Below are positions 1-14,700 of a stretch of 64,000 bases of DNA, in pieces. Numbering within the stretch: the first letter of the stretch is position 1; the number at the start of each line of letters is the position of its first letter. The notes under the pieces are model-generated. The model was not told the origin of the DNA, made no database searches, and saw nothing but the letters and a program-made list of their open reading frames with translations. Origin of the DNA: Mycocentrospora acerina (lineage: Eukaryota > Ascomycota > Dothideomycetes > Pleosporales); contig JAKUHH010000156.1 of the NCBI GenBank assembly GCA_022701365.1, forward strand, positions 62,001 to 126,000, in the 5' to 3' direction. A program made the position numbers and the translations under genes.

Positions 1-3000
1 ACCAAGATGAGGCACACCGCGAGTCGCTCGCGCCCGTCGCACAACAACTGGCCCACCAGAGCCTCCTACAGCACAAGGACGCCGGCGTGCGCGCGTGGAC
101 GGCGTGCTGCGTCGTCGACATGCTCAAGCTGTTCGCGCCAGACGCGCCATACCCCGCCTCCAAGCTGAAGGTGTGTGCTGCGACGTGACGGTGCACCGAG
201 GCCATACTGACAGACGCGCCCAGGAAATCTTCTCCGTCATCATCGTCAAGATGCTGCCCCTCCTCGCCGACCCCTCCCATCCCTACAACAGCCAGCACAT
301 GTACGTGCTCCGATCTCTCGCCGAATGGAAGAGCATCCTGCTCATAAACGAGATTCCCGGCTCCGACCAGCTGACCTCGGCGCTCTTTACTACCTGCTTT
401 GACGTGCTCTCTGGGCCGTCCAAGAGCGACAACGGCGAGGAGCTGAGCAAGAATGTCGAGCACAACATGACCGAGGTTCTCTCCACGGTAATTGATGAAG
501 CACCGGCTGTCGCGCACGACGTCGTGGACGTCATTGTTGCACAGTTTCTCTGGGCTGATCCCATCACACTGGGAAGCTCGTCCAAGGGTAAGAAGAATGC
601 GCCAGTAGATGCGAAGCAATCAACACTGCGACGCAAAGAGGCCCCACCTGCCTACAACATGGCTAAGAACATATGCAATGCCTATCCAGAGAAGATGGCT
701 CGCCTGATTGGCAACTACTTCAGCTCGGTGATTGTGGATTTTACAAATGCTGGTAGTTCCTTCAAGAATCAGGTCCGTCATCGAGCTGCAAGTGTCGACT
801 CGGAAGACGAAGCACCCAAGGGCCCCTCCGAAGATGACATCAACGAGGCGAACAAGGCTCACAGGTTGCTCAGGGAGCTTTGGAAGTGCTGTCCGGGTGT
901 TCTTCAGGAGATAATCCCCCACCTACAAGACGAGCTAGGCACAGAGAACGTCCAGCTACGACAACTCGCTACTGAAACCTTTGGGGACATGATATCTGGC
1001 ATCGGTGCAGCCGGTCCGCCTCCTCTCCCTGACATGGACCCAGTAGCCTACCCCTCACAAAGTCTCGGACGCTCAGAAGCAACTAAGTCCTTCGATTTTC
1101 TCACTACACCCGCCTCCATCAACTCCTTCCCAACTCAGCATCCTGTTGCATATCACGCCTTTCTACAACGAAGAAACGACAAATCTGCTGTCATTCGTGC
1201 CTCGTGGACTACTGGTGTAGGTCGAATCCTGATGACATCGGCCGGTGGCATTGGCCTTGACCCGGAAGAAGAACAGAAGCTCCTCAAACAATTTGCCGAA
1301 TGTCTTATTGACAGCGATGAAAAGGTGCGGTTGGCGGCAGTCAAAGCTGTTGAGCACTTCGATTTCAACGATATTATCCGCAAGCTTGGCAGCAATGGTA
1401 GCATGTCGGAGCCAGGATCCATCTTGTCTAATCTCGCGGACAGAGTCAAAGACAAGAAGAGTGTCATTCACTCTGAAAGCATGAGATTGCTCGGAAAGAT
1501 TTGGGGCGTTGCCGTGGGCGCCATCGCTGAGGGGGACGACACAGTCAAGAGTCTACTCGGACTAATACCGTCGCGAATACTAGAAGCGTGCTACGTCAAT
1601 GACTTGGAAATCAACGTTCAGGTGGATCTAGTTCTGTTCGAGTCTTTGTTGCCACTTGGTTACCCGCCAATGAAACCAAAGGCCGTTGCGAATGGAGCTT
1701 CACAGGTCGTCAAAGACAGCCAGGCAAACGGAGATCAAGGATACACAGAGACAGAACTGGACAGGATCCGAGCGGAGAGACAGCTTGTACTAGTCCACAG
1801 TCTGGAAGAGAAAGCCAAGAAGGTCTTTTTCGCCAAACAGGGCAACCAAGTCAGCATGTCTACATTTATGGAGCACTTCCTGAAGCTCTGCGAAGATTAC
1901 AACGGTGGCGTCATAGACAAGCAGGACAAGGATACCAAGAAGAAGCTCGAAGGACTTATCAACTATTGGGCAAGAACACTCCCAAATTCAGCCCGTGTGA
2001 TGGACGACTTGTGGAAGTTTGCAAAGACCCACGACCGCCGTGCCTATGCGCTTATCCGGTTTTGCATGGACCCGACAAGCGACTATAGGAGAGTTTTCAA
2101 GTCAATCGTAAGTACAGATGCTTAAAATTAAGTTGATAGACTAATGTCAGGCTAGAAAGAGTTGCGGAAGAGAATCGAAGACGGGCCTGGGGTATCCATG
2201 CTGGAAACACTAAACCCTATTCTCTACCGTGTCAGCTTGCTGTGCTACAACAAGAGCCATGTCCCCGCCGTCATTGACTATACTCGATCGGACGATAAGG
2301 GGCTAGGGGCCACTGCGCATGAACTGCTGAAGGAGATTTCCACGAAGCATCCCAAAGTTTTCTCTACACATGTCAAAGACTTGTGCAAGACTCTGGAAAA
2401 TGAGTCGCCAACAGCAAAAACACCCAACCCCCCAGGCGCTGTCGATGACCTCAAAGCTTGCGCTGCCTTTGCGAAAAAATTTCCTACCGACATTCCAATG
2501 AACGGGAAGGAGAGCCGCAAGCTAGTCCAAAGCTTTTTGAATTTCGCACTCTATGGCACGCCTCCGGAAGCCGCCAAGCACGCGATTACGATCATCATGA
2601 ACAGCGACAATAAGAAGGAAATGCACGCCAAGGAGATACTAACAAAGAGCATTAAGAGCTTCGAATACGGCGGTGACCACTGGCTCACCAAGCTGGCAGC
2701 ACTGAGCCAATTAGTCCTACTTGCCCAACCTGAATGCGAAGATGATATGGACTCGATTGTCGAGATTGCTATCCAAAAGATTCTCCAGAAGCCTCACGCT
2801 ACTACTGCAAATGCCGACGAAGCATGGGTGGAAGTACCAGATGACGACATACAGGGCAGGACATGGGCAGTAAAGATACTGGTCAACAGACTGCGCTCGC
2901 TACCCGCTGAATCCGACATCAACGAAGCTGCGACTGCCACATATGCCATGCTCAATCGACTGGTCAAGGAAAATGGCGAAGGCTCGGATGACGACAATAC

Positions 3001-4426
3001 TCCAGCAGATCACAAAAATCGTCAACGACTTCTTGCAGCCAATTCCCTTCTCAAACTTTCCTCCAATCCGCGATTGGAAAAGCTTCTAAAACCAGTTGAT
3101 TTCAATCAGCTAGCTCTTGTTACGCACGATCTCTGCTTCCAAGTTCGCAAGGGCTTCGCAGACAAGCTCATGAAGTATCTCGGTCAGAACCGACTTCCAA
3201 CTCGCTTCTACGCTATCCTGTTCTTCCTTGCGTATGAGCCAGAAAGAGCTGAGAAGATTGGGTTCGAGACATGGATTCGATCACGTCAAGCTGCAAAAGC
3301 GCTCCAAAAAGACACAACTTTGGAACTAGTATTCCCCCGACTACTGAGTCTGCTCGCTCACCATCCCGATTTTGACACAGAGGATGAGACATTGAAGCTC
3401 ATGTCTGAATACATCCTGTTCTATCTGAAATGCGTAGCTACCAAAGACAACATATCTCTTATCCATCACGTTGCTCAACGCGTCAAGAGTGTTGCTGATG
3501 GAATCGAGCCGTCTGCTCAAGCCGATAAGAACCTCTACGTCTTGTCCAGTCTCTCTGATGCACTCATTACCGCATGGACAGAGCAGAACGGCTGGAGTCT
3601 GGAAACATGGCCGGGGAAAACTGGGTTACCGTCAGCCATCTTCCGACCACTCAAGAGTCACGAGCAAGCGCAAGAAATTGCAGACAAACAATGGTTAGAC
3701 GACACCCTGATTGAAGAGCTGGATCCTCTCGTGCGCAAAGCGATACGGAGCAAGAAACGTAGGGCTACCGATGGCGAAGAGAAGAAGTCACGTAAGAAGG
3801 CTAAGAGCGAGAAGACGAAAAAGATTAAGGCGGACCGTCCGATTAAGACGCCTAGGAAGAAGAAGAGGACGGATGATGACGGCGAAGAGAGTGATGTCGA
3901 AGGCCGTCCCGCACCATCCAGTGGGCCAAGACGCAAGAGCGGGCGTCACAGCATCGCTAATAACAAGAGTTACATCGAAGTGTCGAGCGATGAGGAAGAC
4001 GCTCAAGCTGGTGCCGACGAGGAAGAGGATGTAGAGACTTCTGAAGCCAACGACCAATCATCGCCTCCTCCCGAGGAAGACGTTGATATGGAGGATCAAG
4101 ATACAACCGTTGTAGACATACCAACCGAGGAGTCAGCGGACGAAGCAGAGGCAGATGACTCGAATCTCTCCGATCCTGAGGCATCTCCCAAACCATCGCC
4201 ATCGCCAGAGCCCCCGAAGAAGACCACAAGAGGCAAATCTTCAAAGGCAACCAACGGTGCCAAATCCTCTCCCATTGCGCAAAAACGCAAAGCTGAAACG
4301 GCGCTACCAGCCAGACCTGCAAAGACGACAGCAAAGAGCAAGGCCAAAGCCAAAGCCTCCGAGACAATAACCCCATCAAGCCCGGTTGCGAATGGCACGC
4401 GACGTAGTGCCCGCACGAGAGGCTAA
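1..4426 (+). CDS. PDS5: Sister chromatid cohesion protein PDS5 (5' end outside window)
   Basis: Exons <1-170, 224-2107 and 2156-4426 give 1440 codons; the beginning of the gene lies outside the window. Introns are 171-223 (gt..cag) and 2108-2155 (gtaagt..tag), both phase 0. The protein is a long HEAT-like helical repeat protein; the stretch before intron 1 (VRAWTACCVVDMLKLFAPDA) followed by PYNSQHMYVLRSLAEWKS is characteristic of Pds5/BimD/Spo76. Family knowledge: Pds5 binds cohesin on chromatin and controls its loading, acetylation and Wapl-dependent release. The last ~230 residues are low complexity, alternating Lys/Arg-rich and Asp/Glu-rich blocks with short AT-hook-like patches (RPIKTPRKKK, KKTTRGK), as in fungal Pds5 tails; this suggests DNA or histone contact but is inference. 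No frameshift is visible. It converges on the BolA-like gene. Confidence 0.93.
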
Positions 4427-4921
4427 TTATGACACTCATGGGCTTCAGCTCCTTTTGCAATATATCCTTTGCGAGCAATGTCGTGTATCTGATACGGCTG
4501 TCGTTTCTTTCACTGCGCGGAGTTGTAGCGGAAAAAGCTCGCGTGCTTTACCACCTCGGGCGTCTTTGGGTAGGGGAGGTACTCTTTCCGTATTATGCGT
4601 TGCTTTTGTTCACTTGTATGGTTTGCTCTACAGTATGATACCTGCGGGATTGCTTGTCTGTGTAGAGCAGAGAAAAAGGGGGATTGATGGAATTTTCAGC
4701 GAACTAGCGTGTTGTTTTGAAGCCGGGTGTGACAGTGTAGGATAGAAACATATATACAGTCTATGATAAGTCGTGTCTTCATTTCTCTCTTGTTACATGA
4801 TGCGCTTCATTTGGCGGATCTGGTCCACCTAACCGCTGCCCCAATCTTTTTTTTGTTCCGCATCGCTTTCGTGTATAATACAGTAGTGATACACCCACAT
4901 GGAATTCTGCACCGTCAAATA
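4427..4921. other. Intergenic, convergent 3' ends
   Basis: The 495 bp between the PDS5 stop and the BolA-like stop contain T-rich stretches and short open frames without coding character. Presumably the two 3' UTRs; nothing else seen. Confidence 0.6.
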
Positions 4922-5730
4922 TCATACAGCTCTTGTCTTCAATTGCACGCCATGCCAGCTCTTGATTTCTGCCTCAAGCACCTTGTTTACGAGCTTGTGT
5001 TGCTTGATGACAGTCAAGCCCTTGAACTTGGACGACTCAATGTCGATTGCGTACATGGACCCACATCCGCCGCTGATGTCTTGCACCTACAAGCAGATGG
5101 TCAGCGTCTCTCGTAAAGAAGATAGGTTCCCCAACACTGCTGTGACGGTAGGCAATAGCTCTGGGTGAAGGGTGAGCTGCCTGCAATTCGTGGGAGAGTG
5201 CTCAGCGTTGACGATAGCGACGTGCGATGCCATCGCTCGGTCTCCGCCGTCCTCGTCACTCCACGAGAAAAGCAGCCACTGGTCACCGTCGATCTCTCCC
5301 CGCACTTTAAATGTCAAGCACTGATATCACATCACGCTGCAAGGCCTCTCTCTCATATATCCCTTGTCTATTGGTGGCTGCAGCCAAGCCATTATAACAA
5401 TGCCGTCGCACAAAAAGAAAGTATGCATACCTCGAGCTTCACAGGGTCTAGCTCCGCTTTTATCTTGTTAAAAACATGCAGTTCTGCTTCGTTGAGGTAG
5501 TCGGGGGGCTCAGCGGCGTTTGAGTATGCCCGTGTGGAATGTGCGGGGCAATACGAGGGGAGGCGCGCGGGAGAGGAGCATAGGAGTGGTCGTTGAGGCT
5601 GGGGGTATGCCCGTGTGAGTGAGACGGTGGAGAGGAGGCGTGTATATTGGGGTTGTAGAGTGGATATGCGGGCTATGCGGAGAAGGGCTCGGGATGGTGC
5701 CATCATGGTGGGAGGCAGCGCTGAGGACAT
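4922..5730 (-). CDS. Mitochondrial BolA-like protein (BOL3/BOLA3 type)
   Basis: Two exons on the minus strand, 5730-5431 and 5086-4922, encode 154 residues; the intron (5430-5087, 344 nt) is long for this fungus. Exon 1 carries an Arg/Ser/Leu-rich, acid-poor leader (ALLRIARISTLQPQYTRLLS) typical of a mitochondrial presequence. The BolA fold starts near YLNEAELHVFNKIKAELDP and continues in exon 2 with DISGGCGSMYAIDIESSKF (about residues 103-121) and FKGLTVIKQHKLVNKVL. The GGCG motif and the His in KQHKLVN match the BOLA3/Bol3 branch, which helps pass 4Fe-4S clusters to late mitochondrial targets with Nfu1 and Grx5. Start chosen at 5730; an in-frame Met pair at 5706/5703 is an alternative and also leaves a presequence. 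The donor lies in a perfect palindrome (5421-5430). It could instead be a Bol1-type paralogue. Confidence 0.85.
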
Positions 5731-8700
5731 GGTATTAGAGCACGCATGTTTGCGGGGTGCATGTGTGGGGAGATTGGGTGCGTACGGTGAGAAGCCGGTC
5801 GGGTTGTGAGTTGTTGGTTGACAGCGACGCGATGGGAAAGTCTGACATGCGTTCATCGCGACAGTTTCGTCATAGCGGCTTCATGGTTCCACCCAATCAC
5901 GTGGCCTGCTTACCAAGAAATGTCTTCTTCTCTTCTCTTCTCTTCTCAAGAGTGGTGTCACCTCACGTCTTCAAGAACAGGCTCACTAGCATCGGCTATA
6001 GAGATGCGACAGCCTTGGTTTCGTCGACTGCTCAAGGCAAGACACCAATAACATTCGCGATCTCAACAAAAAATGGCAATCAACTACATCTGACGCTAAA
6101 TGTCGCCCAGTCGTGGCGTGCATATCTGGGGTATGCTATATCAGCCACTGGGCTGGCCGCGCAGATGTACCCTCAAAGTATATCTGTGTACCACTGAACT
6201 TATCTGCAGTGTGGTGCCCAACGATGTCACTTTCCATTAATAGCCCCTCCCCCACTCTCAAGCAATTTACTAATCTAAAACTCTTAACCGAAGACTTTTG
6301 CATCTCCACGGCCTGTAGTCCAGCGACCTCGACCATACCCACAGTTAATTGCGCTGCAGTCCAGCCTGTCGCTGGCGCTTGATTGCAGCGCACATCTGGG
6401 CTGGACCCCTCATCGTTGTCAGAGGGCCGTCTCACAACCGAGACCCTGATCAGCACAAAGCGGAGCTTTCACATGTTGAGAACAAGGGCATCACATCGCG
6501 CCCTGCACAAACGGTCCGTCTTGAGGTTAGGTAGTACCGTTCCGGTCAAGGTTGCAGCCACTATCAAGCATCGGGAGGATGAGCGCCACGGTCGAAGGAT
6601 TCGCTCGACCGAATTCGCGAGGCTGCAGTATGCAGATGTGATGTCAATTGAAAGATGCAAGTACATGCGAAAGACTAGAATTTGGTACCGTCAGCATATG
6701 GCGAAGCACTTGAAAACAGAGTTCCGTGGTTCGAGATGATGATGCTTTGATTGAGAATTTAATTTGTGGTGCCACTGATCAGGATTATAAACCAGAATCG
6801 TGATGAATTGCAGGTTGTTGGGAATCGTCCAATCTCACGTTAGCTGACTTGATTGGCCGGATTCGGATACTCGGGCCTCTTCTGCAAAAACCAAAACGTC
6901 TCCAAGTCGATCCGAGTGTACAATGTCGGGTGTGATACGGAGAAGGAAAAAGTTGCCAGTATGGACATGGGTGGGTCTAATTCGGTGAAGAGATCCAGTC
7001 TCACGCATTGTCGAATACGACACCAACAAGCATGAAATTGCGACAAACGTTCAACATGCGACTTCGGCCTCAACATCCAAGCAGACTAATCTGTAATCTC
7101 TACTTGTAAATCAGTACTGATCAGCTTACAATCACAATAGCGAAATTTCAAACCTCTTCACAGCACAAAACAAATACCTATAATCAGATCCTCAGAAACG
7201 CTCGCTCCATTCTCCTCTCTCTTCACCCCCAACCAAACACCTGAAACTCAGTCAACCTCTAACTCAGCCAAGCCCCCTTGCAACAAGGCCAGATCCTCCC
7301 CTCCAGCTTATGCAAGGCTCCACCACCCTCTCCATGGGGATGTCCGCAAGCGCAAGTGTGTCTTGCCTTTGCAAGCGCGAGCGGCCAGAGTGGGTAACGA
7401 CCCACTCTCAACAATACGTCTTTTGCTGAGCTCGCTCGCCAAATCGACCATGACATGGCGGAGAACAGAAATTTTCCGCAACAGTGGGAGAGTCTGGAGA
7501 AAGCTTGTATGCATGCGTGTAGTGGGGTTATGGTCTGCTGTGAAGTGACTCGAGGGTGGGGACAAGTGGTATGATCTCATACATGATGTGATGTTGGTGA
7601 TGGTCTTGCATTGTGTGTCAGAGCCGTGGCGAGGCCCTGAGTCGCGGAAAGACCCTGGTTTTCTTGATATGATGATCTGAGATCTGCGGGAAGGTCCATA
7701 GCAAGATGCACGCGCGTGTTATGTTCCGGTATGGCTATTGTAACCGTATTGGAGAATTTCTAGGAAATGAGCGTGGGAAATAAGTCGTCTCTCGTTGCTA
7801 AGCCCCCTCACAAAGCCCTGGTCACTGTGAGATGTTATCAAAAAAAATCAGTAAGGTCGCGTGCGTGCTTGCGTATGTGCTTGCGCGCCCCATCCCATAC
7901 AGCACTCCACAATCCACACTCCACATTCCCACCACCCCCCAGCACCAGAGTCCATATCCGCAAAAGCAAAACTCCCCATCCAGACTCTGGCAGGCGACCT
8001 CCGAGTTTCATTTGCCCCATGACAAACAGCCCTAACCCACAACCTCTCCCCACATCCACTATGTCACCTTCCCTACCAGCCATCCCAACATCACCCTCGC
8101 CAAAGACCCTGACAATAATGCAGCCGCCGGGCGGTTAGGCGGGCATGCACGACAGGAAACCACACCGGCTTGTGGCTTCGCACCATTTCTGCTTCGGTAT
8201 TGTTGAGGATTTGCCGCTCCGGAGCGGCATCCTATCAGGATGGTATTCCAGTTGCCGTTGCCCGTTGAGCGATGTATTTTGGTAGATGGCGGCAAAATAA
8301 ACCAAGCGATCAGAACATGTGAAATGTGGAGGTGCGTCTTGTGTGAGTATCAGTCAGCGCAAGTCATGGACAGCTGTTGCAAAGGAATTGGAGATCAGTC
8401 GACCGTGGTGAAAGTTGTACGCATGTGCCGGTATATTCACATGATCGTGTATGTATGAGTACGTTTGGCCCAAAGAGGGTGAGGGCTCGGTCCACTAGTT
8501 CGCCCTGCTTAGTGGCTTCGGCTCGGAATTGTGGGTCGGTGTGAGTTTGAAGTTAATCTCGGGATAACTCACGGGAATTAGACGGTGGGAAATGTGCAGA
8601 TGAAGGGGTGTCTATGCAACGATTCTATTGTGGGTTTCGATAGATATCCGATACTCTTAGCTGCTTACACATTTCATGTTGTGATGCGTAGTTTTTTCTG

Positions 8701-11700
8701 CAACAGTTTTCGGTTTGTGAACCTAGTTAGTTCGCTGCTAGACTTGATCTGAAACGGCGAACAAATCAATACTAATTGGGCTTTGACGAAGACCAAAATT
8801 ATTACATGATGAACTGCAGATGTGGCTCACGACCTCACTCCTAGAGATGACAAGCACATTGTAAACTCGGTAGAATGGTTAGAAATTATTCTGCTAACCA
8901 CCACGAAGACAGTGAAAGAGATGTTGTCACATGTCAGCTAATTAAAAAAGGCCTACGTTCATGCTGGTGTAGCTAGAAGCTCTATGTTGATATATTACAT
9001 AACCAAAGCGCTCCCGACATAACGATTTAGTGAGTAGCAACTTGTCAAGATGGATAGTCGTACTTGGTGATAGAAGGCCGCACATGTCAAGCGAAGAATG
9101 AAAAGCCATCATGCTTGCTTTTGTGTGACAGTTGAGAAGCCACAATCCCTTCTTTCATTGGTTCGCTCAGTATCTTGCTTACATATTATCGCTATCTCGT
9201 CAATCCCTTCTCCATGACATTACATTTCATCCTAATTGTGCCATGCAATCCTTCCAACGGTCCCGCGTTGTCGTATATACAAACTGGCTAATGAAGCTAC
9301 CAAAGAGCGCCATCAAACGGCCCTGTTACATGAGTGACATAAGAGGTTGAAACTCTAGAGAGCTGGAATAGTGATTTAGAGTCCTAGAGCCTTGTTTTCC
9401 AATCAACTGTCGGGTACCGGGATTCAGTTAATGCCACGACGCCGATACCTAGCGAATGAGAAGCCATCAATCACATCAATCACGGCACGGCGCCCCCTAG
9501 ACATTTCCCCGCAAGTTCCACGACCCAACGCCGAGTAACCCTTGTTCCCGAAACGCTCACACGGCAGCATTGATATCGAATGATGTGATCCTCCTTTGTG
9601 CCCCTTGTGCTGATGGATACCGAAGCGGCATGATTTCGGTTGCCTCACATTCGGCCAGAACAGTAGCGTAGCATGGTGCGGGGGCCTCCCGAGCAGTGGC
9701 ATGCGATGTTGTTGAGGACGGGGGTTTATGCATGAATGCATGCAGACAGGCGGCTACGCCTAGGCAATGTGCATGAGCTGGGCGAACCCCATGTTGTCGT
9801 GCTGCACAGGTCGAAACACGAAATGGTGGGGAACACGACAGGGGATTGTATGATGGCTGGGAAGGAAATGCATAAGGATTGGTATCAATGGAATCCAGAA
9901 AGGGAGCACGAGCCTAGCTATCGTATGTATTGGGTAAAGCTGAGCGGTACGAGAGATAGGGAAGGTGGGTGAATGGAAGGAGCTTCCTGGTAGGGAAAGA
10001 GTTGTTATCGCGACACAACACAAAGCTCCTCTAACCTCCAGCGCTTTGCCGGAGCGGTGAGGTCTTACCCCGCGTCAGCACTCGCCTCAGGTATTGGACT
10101 TCTTCAACGATAGGCCAGCACCTTTAGTCGGCTTGGTCCATGCCGCTAACTTCACCGTCCAGAATAAAGAAATGGGGTTTCTACCCCGCGATTGAACTTG
10201 GTAGAGGCCCATACTATGGGGCTGAGTAAAAAAATCGCGCGATATGTATTCAACGTAATCTGGACTACCCACCACTGCAGCGAACCTGGACAATGTGTTG
10301 GGCCAAAACACACGTTGCCCGAGCCATTATGCGTGCGACACATAGCGATCGACCGGATCGTTCGTAGTGCCCAGAGAAAGTGAAATGTCCACCGATCAGC
10401 GCTGGTAGCTTCGCAACATGTTAGGTCGTTGGGGCAGTGGGGGTCGTCTTGTTGACCCGAGATTGTACGAAGGACTTCGTATTTGAGCACACACCACCAA
10501 ACCAATATGTCCATTCATTACGAGCCATTTCGTATGCAGGGTCTTGAACTGTTTTTGCTTGTTTAATACATCTTGATCCAATTCAAGATCGAGCAACCCG
10601 AATTGTTGTCTACTGGAGTGTGGAGTGCGTTTAGGCGCTGAATAGGCCAATGCGAGATCAAAGAGGCTATGCAAGTTGTGCCGGTCCAGTTAAAGTATCA
10701 CTTGTCAAGTCTAAGGCTATCAGCAAGTGCATAGTACGTGCTCAGTTATACGTCTAATATACAACCAAGCTCCCACGACTCTAACAAGGTTCCGTTATTT
10801 GCGCCACGCACTACCTCGCTACGCTCTGTGTAGTAAGAGGTAGTTGGGAAGGTTTGACGGCAGAAGTGATTAGCCGTACCTAAAGCCACCATTCCCCAGG
10901 ATTCTAGAGCCCCCCTGCATGAAGATGTACATTAGATTGCTAAACTAGTCTCTTTCCTCAAGAAGTGAGTTGTAGACACTGGAGTCTTAAGGTGACAGAG
11001 TGTAATTTGTCCCACACACATACTGAAGATAAGCGGTAAAGTATGAACCACATACTGCTGATACTGCATGAACAACAATTATGGAGATGTAAATGAGAAA
11101 AGGAAGTGTGAAAAAGAAATAATCCTCATCTCTATCCGCACTACTCAGGCTTGATTTGTCAATGTTCATTTGGGTTGTCAGGGCGTGTAGAATGTGCATT
11201 CGCATATGCCCACTGACTACCGCTAGTTTCATAGGTCTGATCAGATAACATAACTTTCACGTCGTCTGGCTGTTGTGTTCAATTTCCGCTTTTGCGGAGG
11301 TTGTTTTCGTTTCCTTTGCATCCGATGCTCTATGACCTACACATTCAGCCTCATCGCGACATCCCTAAGTCCTGTCCTTCACTGAGCCAAAATTTAAATG
11401 AGGTCACAAATCCAGACACAGACAAGAACCAATCGAAGGCATGTTCTCCAGTCGATTGACGCAGAGGCTACTTGTAAGCGGCGCAGATCAGGTGCATTGC
11501 GAGCAAATTCTCCGAGTGTGATATCCAATATAAAGCAGACGTCTCCGGGCGAAAACAAGCGACCTTATCTCCTTCGTAGTGTCAAGTCGGAAGGGGTGTT
11601 TGGCAATAGTTCCATGGTAGACTAGTTGAAGATCATGGACATGTGGTAAAAACAAAGATGACTCCACTCAGTCCCAGATGAACGAACTCCGCACGGACAA

Positions 11701-14700
11701 GATCGTCACCCGTGCGTTTTTTTTAGGCGCTTGTAATTTTTGATCAACTCTAATAACGCCGAAAAGACGCAAACATTCCTAGCAAAGTTGCGTGCACGGA
11801 GGTCAAGGTGGTGTATGGTAACAAGAACGATGCTGCGTCATGTAATCCTGAGCTAGTCTTGGTCTCGGATCGGTTCAATATATTAATGTAATTTGTCTTT
11901 GAAGTAAACGATGATGCAGCGTTTCCCCCGCGTATCTCGATAGGCGGTGTGGCTGGAATTTCTGCTAGAGCTGAATCTTGTTACGATAAACGAGGATGTG
12001 ATGTTCTTGATGAGGTCTCATATGGTGGCACCTATGCTTTTTGTGAAGTCTCATTGCATCGTTTCTGCCATTCTATTTAGCTAGTCAATCATAGTCCGCT
12101 TAGAAACCCTAGGATATGATTGCGGTTGGTGTTGGCATGGGTATTAGGTAGTGTTGTTCTTTGGAGTAAGAGTCACGTGGAAGCCTTTCAATGTCGGTTT
12201 CCATGATAGAGCAGTCTTGTAGGACGAGCTGTTGACATCTACGTTCAGTTCTACACACGCACTGCTGACTCAAGATGCTATATTGAGCCGCTGATTTCGG
12301 AGTTGCATTGTCGGACATTGTGCGAACAAGGCTTAGTTTTCCAGGATCTCTTGCTCAGCCTACCGGGATCGACGTTCTGGATGGAGATCGATGATAAGGA
12401 ATGGCGGCAGCAACGGGGGCCGAAGGCGGTGAACTCAACCGTTCCACACCATTGGCTCGAATGATTGAATTTTGCCGGACGAAAATCTTGGGACGGCACC
12501 GCGAAGTGGAGTATTTCCAAGGCTACTGCTTATGGGATAGTGGCTTGGTAGCTTGAGTCTGGCCATCTTGAACAAGTTACAACAACCAAGTTTGACGGAA
12601 GAGAAGTGTTTCAGATCCTTGCAGAACTCGAGCATCCTAACCCAGACCTTTTGAATCTCCGTCATGGAGAAACACAATGCATTCCTTCCCGAGATCCGTG
12701 TTTCGAACCTCGATACAGCTTCGCGAGAAGTAGATTTGCTTGCGATAAGGTCATACTTGAGCTGACCCTAGCCAGTTCTCCTGAGTGAGTTTCAAGGAAG
12801 ATATTTGTATCTTGTCGGCCACCAATCTTTGGCCCGGGGTATGCCGTTCTTCGTCAGACCATGGGCGGGGATACGTAGGCGCGCGCGCAAAAGTGGGAGC
12901 GTTGGAGGGCCTTCCAAAAACAGGGGCTCTTTCGCGGCGAGTTTTGCGCCAAAAATCTGGATACATGACACGCAGTTTGTTAGTGACAGGTAGGTTTGCT
13001 TACGCCTTCGCTTGGTCATGCGGGGAAGCTGACCAAAGTTTCTTGGTGCTTAGCTGCAAGAGACTAACCTTGCTGGTTGACCGCGAGAAGCCACAGATGG
13101 ATCAGCAAACGTACATCACGACGTTGTAGTTTTATTTTTACAGCGATATCGCGCAACTTGAGGTTTGGTTGTGAGCTTGAACTGCGAATCACGTCCTAAG
13201 TCGTATTCGACAGCTCGTTTACCGTAAGCAGGGGCCGCAGAGCGGTAGCGGGGATGCGGCTTAGTGTGCGTAGCTCCATTGGCGCTAACGGCCGACCGCC
13301 TTTTGCAAGTGGCATGACGATCCCCTTCTTCGAGAAGGAAAATTCAAGAAAGTTGGCGGCAGAGATCGAATTCGTCGCTAGCATTCAGGTACACGTAGAA
13401 GCGCCATGCCGGATTGCGCGTTGCCTCACTGATGGCAAGAAATGAGCAAATGAGCGGATGAGCGGCAAAGAGTTGGCAGCATCTTGCTGCCGCCAGTTTC
13501 AAGACAAACATGACGCCATCATTCGTGTTTACACCTGGCACGTGCACAATGGAAAAGTGCATGCGTGGCTTGTGCTCGCCACAGCGAAGAAGCAAAATTA
13601 GCACCGCCTTCCAACGGCTGGAGCGTAAGCCTTGCTATGAGTGGACTGTGGCCACCATGACAGCAATTTTAGCGGAGACGGGTTGACTCCTAGGGAGTAC
13701 GTGTGGGTGGCACGACTGATGAAGCGACCCCATCTGCTAACCCCCCATGGGCAGCCATAACCCATTGTTTTGCAGCGCAGGCGGATGGGGTCGGGATGAC
13801 GAAGTGGGAGCATGGGAGAATGAGCAGCTCAACGCACATCCCCAACCACATGCTGAAGTAAGTTTGGGATGGGGGGAAAGAAGGACCGGGCTGCGTGCTG
13901 TTGAATGCTGTTCCACCGTTCCACCGTTCCATTTCGAGCGGTCCTAAATGACATTGTCGGGTTCGCGTATAGTTGGGAAATTTGGTCAGTGGCCTGACAG
14001 AGATTAGGGTTAGAGGTGGCAGCCGCGAAAAGGCGTAATCAACAGCGCCACCGCGACCGGAACAATGTCCATGTACCAAAAGGTATCTTTGCTGTCTCTG
14101 CGCCGTCGGCGCGATTGCAGATTGTTAGGCGTGTGCTCAGCATGAGGCCGTACGAAGCACTGCGCGCGCGTCTGTCCGCTCACTCGCCGTCGAACGATTG
14201 CCTGAACCGGTTGTCCCCGCTTGGCTGCGTCGTCGATGAAAATCCTTGTTGCAACCCCGGTCTGTTGGGTGGATCGTGCAGGGCGCTATGGCTTTCGCTT
14301 GTGCATTGGCACCGCAGATTAAGCCCAGGCTCCATCGAATCCCCGGCTCACTGCTCCAATAGTAGACGCGGCCCTGCACCTCACGGCTGCCGCTCCTCAA
14401 CACTCTCCGCTCCCCTCTCCAACAAATTTCAAGGCCATTGCCAGCCTCAGTCCCTTTAATAGGTCGCCAGCGTGCATCGAGCAGGTTTGGACATTTTCGA
14501 CCACACTCGCGCAGTCTCACCTCCACCTCCCCGCCCCACCCAGCAGCCTCGACATAGGTGCCTTCCTATCCGGAATTGCCATCGTACGAGAGCCTCTCCC
14601 AGTGTGCACACGGAAGCCACCTGCCCTTCCTTGCACCTCTCCTCCACCAGGCATTGCCAGTATCTGCTTGCGTCCTCACGGTCCGAGCACATCCGCCAAC

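Noticed and set aside
10152..10514. 120-codon minus-strand frame in the gene desert
   Set aside because: Trp/Cys-rich random-looking sequence, no signal peptide, no conserved pattern.
12700..12725. B-box-like GGTTCGAA on the minus strand, possible tRNA
   Set aside because: The flanking five bases do not pair to form a T-arm, and no acceptor stem or A box is present.
14002..14014. TTAGGGTTAG telomere-like motif; a similar GTAGGGTTAGGGT lies near 37235
   Set aside because: One and a half to two units only, and one copy lies inside the monooxygenase coding sequence; no array, so chance is sufficient.
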